From the NCBI GenBank assembly GCA_013215385.1, contig JABSOY010000001.1, positions 124,001 to 188,000 on the forward strand: a stretch of 64,000 bases of DNA, in the 5' to 3' direction. The notes below the pieces were generated by a model. That model worked only from the letters and a program-made list of their open reading frames with translations. It was not told where the DNA came from and searched no databases. Position numbers and translations under genes: made by a program. Source of the DNA: Colwellia sp. Its GTDB lineage: Bacteria > Pseudomonadota > Gammaproteobacteria > Enterobacterales > Alteromonadaceae. This document shows positions 57,116-64,000 of the stretch, piece after piece (position 1 is the first letter of the stretch; every line of letters starts with the position of its first letter).

Positions 57116-58402
57116 CTATCTATCTTTTAATGGTATGAACTCACGGTTAATTTCGCCAATATAATTTTGACGTGGACGACCAATCTTTTGACCAGGTTGA
57201 CCTAACATTTCATCCCAATGAGATATCCAACCAACCGTACGAGACATTGCAAATATTACCGTAAACATATTGGTTGGAATACCAATAGCTTTTAAGATAA
57301 TACCTGAATAAAAATCCACGTTCGGGTAAAGTTTTTTCTCGATAAAGTACGAATCTTCAAGTGCTACTTTTTCAAGTGCCATTGCCACATCTAAAAGAGG
57401 ATCTTCTATGCCTAGTTCTTTTAATACTTCATGACAGGTTTCACGCATTACGGTAGCGCGTGGGTCAAAGTTTTTATAAACACGATGACCAAAACCCATT
57501 AAGCGGAACGAATCGCTTTTATCTTTTGCGCGAGCAACAAATTCATCTACGCGGTCTAATGTACCAATTTCTTCAAGCATCGTTAAACAAGCTTCATTGG
57601 CGCCGCCATGTGCAGGCCCCCATAAAGATGCAACACCTGCCGCAATACATGCGTAAGGGTTTGCGCCTGAAGAACCAGCTAAACGTACCGTTGACGTTGA
57701 AGCGTTTTGTTCGTGGTCAGCATGTAAGGTGAATATTCTGTCCATTGCACGTGCAACCGTCTGACTTACAACATATTCTTCGGCAGGAACAGAGAACATC
57801 ATGTGCAAGAAATTTTCTGCGTAGCTTAGATCATTGCGTGGATATACAAACGGTTGACCAATGCTGTATTTATAAGCCATTGCTGAAATTGTTGGCATTT
57901 TTGCGATTAAACGATGTGCACTACGCATACGTTGCTTCGGGTCTTCAATGTCTAAATCACTATGATAGAAAGACGATAAAGCACCAACAACACCACAAAC
58001 CATAGCCATAGGATGCGCGTCAGGTAAGAAGCCCTGGAAGAAGTGAGCTAGTTTTTCATGAACCATTGTATGGTTAGTGATCGTATTTTTAAATTGCTCA
58101 TATTGTTCTTTGGTTGGCGCGTCGCCGTTTAATAAAATATAACAAACTTCCAAGTAGTCAGCTTGTTTCGCTAAGCTGTCGATTGGGTAGCCACGATGTT
58201 GTAGAATACCTTTGCCACCGTCGATAAAAGTAATAGCTGATTCACATGAAGCGGTTGCTAAGAAGCCCGGATCATAAGTGAAATACCCATAATTCCCCAA
58301 AGTTCTGATGTCTATTACGTCGTTACCGGCGCTACCTGAAAGTATTGGTAAATCTGCAATTACGTTACCATCAATACTGAGAGTGGCTTTAGATTCAGCC
58401 AT
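57116..58402 (-). CDS. gltA: Citrate synthase (type II)
   Basis: Condenses oxaloacetate and acetyl-CoA to open the TCA cycle. The 428-residue product belongs to the hexameric, NADH-inhibited Gram-negative type. It begins [34 protein letters not shown], and the catalytic residues lie in [27 protein letters not shown] and [12 protein letters not shown]. It diverges from sdhCDAB-sucA, the standard gammaproteobacterial layout. Confidence 0.98.
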   Translation of the reverse strand: MAESKATLSIDGNVIADLPILSGSAGNDVIDIRTLGNYGYFTYDPGFLATASCESAITFIDGGKGILQHRGYPIDSLAKQADYLEVCYILLNGDAPTKEQYEQFKNTITNHTMVHEKLAHFFQGFLPDAHPMAMVCGVVGALSSFYHSDLDIEDPKQRMRSAHRLIAKMPTISAMAYKYSIGQPFVYPRNDLSYAENFLHMMFSVPAEEYVVSQTVARAMDRIFTLHADHEQNASTSTVRLAGSSGANPYACIAAGVASLWGPAHGGANEACLTMLEEIGTLDRVDEFVARAKDKSDSFRLMGFGHRVYKNFDPRATVMRETCHEVLKELGIEDPLLDVAMALEKVALEDSYFIEKKLYPNVDFYSGIILKAIGIPTNMFTVIFAMSRTVGWISHWDEMLGQPGQKIGRPRQNYIGEINREFIPLKDR

Positions 58403-58812
58403 ATGTTTAATCCCCTATAAATTATTTAATTCGTTTTCTGACTCACTTTTGAAAAATTAGTCAGTTTTTATGAATATAAAACTGCGCGTATTCTACTTCA
58501 TTATACCCCCTCTAAGTCAAACCTAATGTTACAACACTAGACTAAAGTCAAAGAATTGCTTGGATAGCTCAAATAATAGCCTAAAGCCTTTGAAATAAAG
58601 GTGAAATTGTCGCTTAAGAAAATTGTAATTAAAAATATTCAGCTATATAATCATGTTGATCTAATTTTTATTTGTCGTTTCTTTTATAAATGTACAAATA
58701 TTGACTAAGATCGCTGGGGGGTTGCTCAACAAATTATTGTAAACTTTGTTTACTTATTTTATTGGGCAATAATAAAAAAGTTAAAGACTCAAAGAACTCT
58801 TTAGGCGCAATC
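58403..58812. other. 410-bp divergent regulatory region between gltA and sdhC
   Basis: No gene is visible if sdhC starts at the GTG at 58813. This AT-rich region must contain the promoters of gltA and sdhCDAB-sucA, which in related bacteria answer to oxygen and carbon supply. The clearest structure is the palindrome GTAAAC-TTT-GTTTAC at 58739-58753. I cannot assign ArcA or CRP sites with confidence. Confidence 0.5.
58739..58753. promoter_or_regulatory. 15-bp palindrome upstream of sdhC
   Basis: GTAAAC-TTT-GTTTAC is a perfect 6-3-6 palindrome about 60-74 bp before the sdhC start. Its half-site resembles operators of LacI-type regulators in shape, but no regulator can be named. Confidence 0.4.
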
Positions 58813-59187
58813 GTGAAAAAACAACGTCCTGTAAACCTAGATCTGACTACAATTAAAATGCATGCTGCGGCAAACGCCTCGATATTGCACCGTGTTTCTG
58901 GTGTGATTATGGTATTTGCTATTGGTATTTTATTGTGGACACTTTCGTTATCTCTATCTTCTGCTGAAGGATTTGCTTCAATTCAAGCATGTCTCGACGG
59001 CTTATTTTTCAAATTCATTATGTTTGGCATAATCTCTGCTCTAACGTTTCATATATTAATGGGTGTTCGTCACTTATTTATGGACTTAGGCCATTTTGAA
59101 GAATTAGCTTCAGGAAATACCAGTGCTAAATTTGCTATGGCACTTTGGTTTGTACTTACTGTCGTAGTAGGAGTTTGGTTATGGTAA
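58813..59187 (+). CDS. sdhC: Succinate dehydrogenase cytochrome b556 subunit
   Basis: Membrane anchor of complex II with three transmembrane helices; binds haem b and ubiquinone. The 124 residues begin KKQRPVNLDLTTIKM and contain SILHRVSG and the haem-ligand histidine His80 in ALTFHILMGVRHLFMD. I chose the GTG at 58813, preceded by TAGGCG, because it gives the standard KKQRPVNLDL start. A TTG at 58762 would add 17 residues absent in the family and has no ribosome-binding site. It overlaps sdhD by 7 bp. Confidence 0.9.
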   Translation: MKKQRPVNLDLTTIKMHAAANASILHRVSGVIMVFAIGILLWTLSLSLSSAEGFASIQACLDGLFFKFIMFGIISALTFHILMGVRHLFMDLGHFEELASGNTSAKFAMALWFVLTVVVGVWLW

Positions 59188-59528
59188 ATAATATTGCCAC
59201 CGTAGGCCGAAATGGCGTACATGATTTTATACTTATAAGAGCTAGCGCTATAATTTTAACGTTATATACGTTATTAATCGCTGGTTTTTTTGTTGTTACC
59301 CCTGAAGTTACTTATGATGCATGGCATGCCTTCTTTGGCTTGATGTCAGTAAAAATAGCAACATTGCTTGCTGTTTTATCACTTGTTATTCATGCGTGGA
59401 TTGGTATTTGGCAAGTATTGTCAGATTACATCAAACCAGCATTCTTGCGTGGGTCATTACAGTTTTTCTTTTCTGTTACTTTATTAGTCTACTTAGCTGC
59501 AGGCTTTTTAATTGTGTGGGGTGTATAA
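59181..59528 (+). CDS. sdhD: Succinate dehydrogenase hydrophobic membrane anchor subunit
   Basis: The second membrane subunit of complex II, 115 residues with three helices; together with SdhC it forms the quinone site. It begins VNNIATVGRNGVHDFILIRASAIILTLYTL and contains LSLVIHAWIGIWQVLSDYIKP with the Tyr and Asp of the quinone site region. ATG 59181 follows TAGGAG; an upstream in-frame ATG at 59145 lies deep in sdhC and is rejected. sdhA follows immediately. Confidence 0.93.
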   Translation: MVNNIATVGRNGVHDFILIRASAIILTLYTLLIAGFFVVTPEVTYDAWHAFFGLMSVKIATLLAVLSLVIHAWIGIWQVLSDYIKPAFLRGSLQFFFSVTLLVYLAAGFLIVWGV

Positions 59529-61298
59529 GTGAGCGTTCCAATTCGTGAATTTGACGCCATAGTTATTGGCGCCGGTGGTGCAGGTATGCGCGCCGCATTA
59601 GCTATTTCTGAATCAGGCAAATCATGTGCCTTGATTTCTAAAGTTTTTCCAACTCGTTCTCATACTGTATCAGCGCAAGGTGGTATCACCGTTGCACTTG
59701 GTAACGCGCATGAAGACCATTGGGAACAACATATGTACGATACCGTTAAAGGTTCTGATTATATCGGTGACCAAGACGCAATTGAATACATGTGTAAATC
59801 AGGCCCAGAATCTATTATCGAACTAGAAAAAATGGGTTTACCTTTTTCTCGTACCGAAGAAGGTAAAATTTACCAACGTCCTTTTGGTGGCCAATCTAAA
59901 AACTTTGGTGGCGAACAAGCGGCACGTACGGCTGCTGCTGCTGACCGTACCGGTCATGCATTACTACATTGCTTGTATCAACAAAACGTTAAAAATAAAA
60001 CTAATGTTTATTCAGAATGGTACGCACTCGATTTAGTTAAGAATAGTGACGGTACTGTTGTCGGTACTACCGCAATTTGTATTGAAACTGGCGAAATTGT
60101 TTACTTTAAGGCACGTGCTACGGTACTTGCTACCGGTGGTGCAGGTCGTATCTTTGCATCAACAACTAATGCACACATCAATACTGGTGACGGTGTTGGT
60201 ATGTCACTTCGTGCTGGCATTCAAATGCAAGACATGGAAATGTGGCAGTTCCACCCGACTGGAATCGCAGGTGCTGGTGTACTGGTTACTGAAGGTTGTC
60301 GTGGTGAAGGTGGTTACTTATTAAATAAAGACGGCGAACGTTTCATGGAACGTTACGCGCCTAACGCTAAAGATTTAGCGGGTCGTGATGTTGTTGCTCG
60401 TTCAATGATGACAGAGATCCGTGAAGGTCGTGGTTATGACCATCCTCAATTTGGTAAGCATATCAAGCTTAAACTTGACCATTTAGGTCGTGAAACTTTA
60501 GAGAAACGTTTACCAGGTGTTTGTGATTTATCTAAAACATTTGCTCATGTTGATCCTGCCGTTGAGCCTATTCCAGTTATACCTACTTGTCATTATCAAA
60601 TGGGCGGTGTACCGACCAATGTGAATGGTCAAGCACTTAACATTGGCAATGATGGTAAAGAAACCATTGTTGAAGGTTTATTCGCCGTAGGTGAGATTGC
60701 TTGTGTATCTGTACATGGTGCAAACCGTTTAGGTGGTAATTCATTACTTGATTTAGTGGTATTTGGTCGTGCGGCAGGTAACTTCTTAGGTACCTACTTA
60801 AACGACACTCAAACGGCTAAAGATGCCTCTGAATCTGATTTAGAAACGTCACTTGCCCGTACTAATCGTTGGGAATCTTCAACGAAAGGTGAAGACCCAG
60901 TGCAAATTCGCAAAGACTTACAGCAATGTATGCAAATGAACTTCTCGGTTTTCCGTGAAGGCGAAGCGATGGCACAAGGCATGAAAGAGTTAACTGAAAT
61001 TCGTGAACGTTTAAAAGATGCTAGATTAGACGATAAATCGTCTGAATTTAACACGCAACGTATTGAATGTTTAGAATTAGATAATTTAATGGAAACAGCA
61101 TTTTGTTCTGCTAAAGCCGCTAACTTCCGTACAGAATCTCGTGGTGCTCATGCCCGTCAAGATTTCACTGAACGTGATGATGTTAATTGGTTATGCCATT
61201 CTATCTACACGCCTGAGACTGAAGCAATGTCTAAGCGTGACGTCAATATGAAACCTGTTCACCGTGAAGCTTTCCCTCCGAAAGCTCGTGTATACTAA
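59529..61298 (+). CDS. sdhA: Succinate dehydrogenase flavoprotein subunit
   Basis: The catalytic subunit, oxidising succinate to fumarate. The 589 residues are very close to E. coli Sdh[20 protein letters not shown] for FAD binding, covalent FAD at His45 in [12 protein letters not shown], and the active-site region with [21 protein letters not shown] and [12 protein letters not shown]. The start is a GTG directly after the sdhD stop. Confidence 0.98.
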   Translation: MSVPIREFDAIVIGAGGAGMRAALAISESGKSCALISKVFPTRSHTVSAQGGITVALGNAHEDHWEQHMYDTVKGSDYIGDQDAIEYMCKSGPESIIELEKMGLPFSRTEEGKIYQRPFGGQSKNFGGEQAARTAAAADRTGHALLHCLYQQNVKNKTNVYSEWYALDLVKNSDGTVVGTTAICIETGEIVYFKARATVLATGGAGRIFASTTNAHINTGDGVGMSLRAGIQMQDMEMWQFHPTGIAGAGVLVTEGCRGEGGYLLNKDGERFMERYAPNAKDLAGRDVVARSMMTEIREGRGYDHPQFGKHIKLKLDHLGRETLEKRLPGVCDLSKTFAHVDPAVEPIPVIPTCHYQMGGVPTNVNGQALNIGNDGKETIVEGLFAVGEIACVSVHGANRLGGNSLLDLVVFGRAAGNFLGTYLNDTQTAKDASESDLETSLARTNRWESSTKGEDPVQIRKDLQQCMQMNFSVFREGEAMAQGMKELTEIRERLKDARLDDKSSEFNTQRIECLELDNLMETAFCSAKAANFRTESRGAHARQDFTERDDVNWLCHSIYTPETEAMSKRDVNMKPVHREAFPPKARVY

Positions 61299-61309
61299 GG
61301 AGCATTGCA

Positions 61310-62020
61310 ATGAAACAGCTATTTTCGATTTATCGTTACAACCCAGATGTTGATAATGCCCCATACATGAAAGAGTATGAACTAGACGTTCCTGATGGCT
61401 CTGACATGATGATACTTGACGCTTTGATCTTATTAAAAGAGACCGATGCTAGTTTATCATTCCGTCGTTCATGTCGTGAAGGTGTCTGTGGTTCAGACGG
61501 CTTAAACATGAATGGTAAGAATGGTTTAGCGTGTATAACGCCATTATCAGACTTAAAAACAAAAACTATCGTATTACGTCCTTTGCCGGGTTTACCGGTA
61601 GTACGTGATTTAATTATTGATATGACTCAGTTTTATACTCAGTATGAAAAAATTAAGCCATACCTAATTAATGACGGTAAAGAGCAGCCAGCACGTGAAC
61701 ATATACAGTCAATTGAAGAACGTGAAAAATTAGACGGTCTTTACGAATGTATTTTATGTGCCTGTTGTTCGACATCATGTCCTTCTTTCTGGTGGAATCC
61801 TGATAAATTTATCGGGCCTGCAGGTTTATTACATGCTTATCGTTTTCTGATTGATAGCCGTGATACCGCAACAGAAGAGCGCTTAGATGATTTACAAGAT
61901 GCTTACAGTGTATTCCGCTGTCACGGCATTATGAACTGTGTTGATGTTTGTCCGAAAGGATTAAACCCAACGAAAGCTATTGGCCATATTAAGTCAATGC
62001 TTATCTCTCGAGCAGTTTAA
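61310..62020 (+). CDS. sdhB: Succinate dehydrogenase iron-sulfur subunit
   Basis: Passes electrons from SdhA to the quinone. The 236 residues carry the 2Fe-2S cluster (CREGVCGSDGLNMNGKNGLAC) and the cysteines of the 4Fe-4S and 3Fe-4S clusters (CILCACCSTSCPSFWW and CHGIMNCVDVCPKGLNP). It follows sdhA by 11 bp with an AAGGAG ribosome-binding site. Confidence 0.98.
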   Translation: MKQLFSIYRYNPDVDNAPYMKEYELDVPDGSDMMILDALILLKETDASLSFRRSCREGVCGSDGLNMNGKNGLACITPLSDLKTKTIVLRPLPGLPVVRDLIIDMTQFYTQYEKIKPYLINDGKEQPAREHIQSIEEREKLDGLYECILCACCSTSCPSFWWNPDKFIGPAGLLHAYRFLIDSRDTATEERLDDLQDAYSVFRCHGIMNCVDVCPKGLNPTKAIGHIKSMLISRAV

Positions 62021-62030
62021 TATTTTATTC

Positions 62031-62066
62031 ACTGATTTCATGGGGTATAACCTCCGTGAAGTCAGT
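62031..62066 (+). other. Stem-loop between sdhB and sucA
   Basis: ACTGATTTCATGG (62031-62043) pairs with CCGTGAAGTCAGT (62054-62066) over 13 bp, two of them G-U in RNA, with a 10-nt loop. No T-run follows, so it may stabilise or process the sdh part of a longer sdhCDAB-sucAB mRNA rather than end it. Confidence 0.55.
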
Positions 62067-62185
62067 AATAATAAAATGGAATAGCTTGACCTGATTTTTG
62101 AGTCGTTTATTTAGTTGAGTTAGAGTAATCTAACCCATTAGATAAGCATTTTTTTTATTGCTTTTATCCCATAAAGGAACAGGCA

Positions 62186-64000
62186 ATGCCCGATGGTACA
62201 ATGAAGGCTTGGTTAGAGTCTTCCCATTTAAGTGGTGGTAACGCTACTTATATTGAAGAATTATACGAATCTTATCTGGATAACTCGCAATCTGTTTCAG
62301 CAGAGTGGCGAGCTGTATTCCAACAACTTCCAAAAATTGAAGGTGCTGACCTAGAGTTTAGGCATTCTGAAATCCGCAATGAATTTAGAGAATTAGCTAA
62401 GCACTCACATAAAACTGTAGTGGTTTCAAGTGGTGGCGATGCAAAACAAGTTAAAGTTTTACAGCTAATTAACGCTTTTCGTTTTCGTGGACATCAAAAT
62501 GCTAACCTTGACCCTTTAGGATTATGGCAGCGAGATAAGGTACGCGACTTACAACTGTCGCATCATGAACTTTCTGAAAATGATTTCGACAAAGAATATA
62601 ATGTCGGTTCATTTGCAGTTACTCAAGACTCCATGAAGTTAGGTGATTTATATAAATCACTTAAAGCAACATATTGTGGCGCAATTGGCGCCGAATATAT
62701 GCATATTACTTCAACAGATGAAAAACGTTGGTTACAACATCGTCTTGAATCTGTGCAATCAAAGGCGGTATTGACTACTGCGGAAAAAGAAGAAATTCTT
62801 AAAGGTTTGATTGCTGCTGATGGTCTGGAGAAATACCTTGGTGCTAAATTTCCTGGCGCTAAACGTTTCTCACTTGAAGGCGCTGATGCATTAGTGCCTA
62901 TGCTGAAAGAGTTAATCACTCGTGCCGGCACTCAAGGGACAAAAGAAGTTGTTATTGGTATGGCTCACCGTGGCCGTTTAAATGTATTAATTAACGTGAT
63001 GGGGAAAAACCCTTCTAAGTTATTTGATGAATTTGGCGGCAAACATGATGAGGTCTTATCTTCTGGTGATGTTAAATATCATCAAGGTTATTCATCTGAC
63101 TTTGTTACTCCTGGCGGAAATGTACATTTAGCGCTAGCTTTTAATCCTTCGCATCTTGAAATTGTTAATCCTGTTGTTATCGGTTCAGTTCGTGCTCGTC
63201 AAGACAGACGTGGCGATATAGTGGGCGATACGGTATTACCTATTACTATTCATGGCGATTCGGCAATTGCAGGTCAGGGTGTTGTACAAGAAACCTTTAA
63301 CATGTCGCAAGCTCGCGCATTTAAAGTTGGCGGTACTATTCGTTTAGTGGTTAATAACCAAGTAGGTTTCACTACATCGATTAAAGAAGATATGCGCTCA
63401 GGTGAATATTGTACAGATATTGCCAAGATGGTGAATGCGCCTATTTTACATGTTAATGGTGACGATCCTGAAGCCGTTATTTTAGCGACTCAGATTGCAC
63501 TTGATTATCGAAATGAATTCAAGCGTGATGTAGTGATTGATTTAGTTTGTTACCGCCGTCATGGCCATAACGAAGCTGATGAACCAAGTGCTACTCAGCC
63601 ATTAATGTATAGAAAAATTAAAAAGCATCCGACACCTCGCCAAATTTATGCCGATAAGCTTAATGCTGAAGGTTCGATTAGTTCGGCTAAGTCGATTGAT
63701 TTAACCGCATATTATCGCAAGTTGCTTGATGAAGGTCAGTGTACTGTCGAACAGTGGCGACCAATGACAGAGCATTCTGTAGATTGGAGTCCATTTATTG
63801 GACATGATTGGGATGATGAATACGAGAAAGAAATTTCTATTACCAAGTTAAAAGAATTGGCAGGTAAAATTTCAACCTATCCTGAAAATCATCCTGTTCA
63901 TGGTCGTGTTAAAAAGCTTTATGATGATCGTGTTAAAATGGCTTCGGGTGAGAAATTACTTGATTGGGGAATGGCAGAAAACTTGGCCTATGCGTCTATT
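62186..64000 (+). CDS. sucA: 2-oxoglutarate dehydrogenase E1 component, partial (runs off the window)
   Basis: The thiamine diphosphate-dependent E1 subunit of the 2-oxoglutarate dehydrogenase complex. The first 605 residues are visible out of about 930-940 expected. They include the N-terminal E2-binding segment (SSHLSGGNATYIEELYESYLDNSQSVSAEWRAVF), GMAHRGRLNVLINVMGK, HGDSAIAGQGVVQETFNMSQ, and CYRRHGHNEADEPSATQP. The ATG at 62186 follows AAGGAA. It is the fifth gene of the sdhCDAB-suc cluster. Confidence 0.97.
   Translation, partial: MPDGTMKAWLESSHLSGGNATYIEELYESYLDNSQSVSAEWRAVFQQLPKIEGADLEFRHSEIRNEFRELAKHSHKTVVVSSGGDAKQVKVLQLINAFRFRGHQNANLDPLGLWQRDKVRDLQLSHHELSENDFDKEYNVGSFAVTQDSMKLGDLYKSLKATYCGAIGAEYMHITSTDEKRWLQHRLESVQSKAVLTTAEKEEILKGLIAADGLEKYLGAKFPGAKRFSLEGADALVPMLKELITRAGTQGTKEVVIGMAHRGRLNVLINVMGKNPSKLFDEFGGKHDEVLSSGDVKYHQGYSSDFVTPGGNVHLALAFNPSHLEIVNPVVIGSVRARQDRRGDIVGDTVLPITIHGDSAIAGQGVVQETFNMSQARAFKVGGTIRLVVNNQVGFTTSIKEDMRSGEYCTDIAKMVNAPILHVNGDDPEAVILATQIALDYRNEFKRDVVIDLVCYRRHGHNEADEPSATQPLMYRKIKKHPTPRQIYADKLNAEGSISSAKSIDLTAYYRKLLDEGQCTVEQWRPMTEHSVDWSPFIGHDWDDEYEKEISITKLKELAGKISTYPENHPVHGRVKKLYDDRVKMASGEKLLDWGMAENLAYASI

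Overview
The window is an AT-rich chromosomal segment of a marine gammaproteobacterium, most likely a member of the Alteromonadales near Colwellia or Thalassotalea. This is inferred from the protein sequences, the low GC, and the gene order (hemA-prfA-prmC-sirB2-sirB1-kdsA, rsxABCDGE-nth, rimP-nusA-infB-rbfA-truB-rpsO-pnp-nlpI, gltA-sdhCDAB-sucA). No database could be searched. There are no rRNA or tRNA genes, CRISPR arrays, insertion sequences or phage genes. Nearly all of the window is core genome.

Left part (1-9.9 kb): the start of rplY (ribosomal protein L25), a 0.7 kb stretch without a gene, then the main accessory region. This holds doxX, a pirin gene and a LysR regulator on the minus strand. 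Diverging from lysR are a 4-hydroxyphenylpyruvate dioxygenase, an FAD aromatic hydroxylase, a DUF2783 protein, an exported multicopper oxidase and a class V aminotransferase. Three copies of a 20-bp half-palindromic site lie before doxX, pirin and lysR, which suggests that one regulator controls the group.

Middle (9.9-39.5 kb): prs, ispE and lolB; hemA-prfA-prmC-sirB2-sirB1, a DUF819 transporter and kdsA; a dicarboxylate/amino acid symporter; a large Ig-like lipoprotein; an arginase-family hydrolase; topA, followed by an unusual array of small hairpins; a membrane/spermidine-synthase fusion; a VOC protein; nth and the six-gene Rsx electron transport operon; and a degenerate GGDEF-EAL protein resembling CsrD.

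Right part (39.5-64 kb): the transcription/translation operon rimP-nusA-infB-rbfA-truB-rpsO, preceded by a promoter and two terminators but no tRNA. Then come a methyltransferase-like gene inserted before pnp, nlpI next to a membrane-anchored TPR/metalloprotease-like protein, a natural CsdA-CsdE fusion convergent with tcdA, a GlxA-type regulator, and the TCA genes gltA, sdhCDAB and the first 605 codons of sucA.

The points most worth following up are the shared 20-bp operator, the aromatic dioxygenase/laccase cluster, the hairpin array after topA whose loops resemble CsrA sites, the tRNA-less rimP leader, and the putative metalloprotease beside nlpI.
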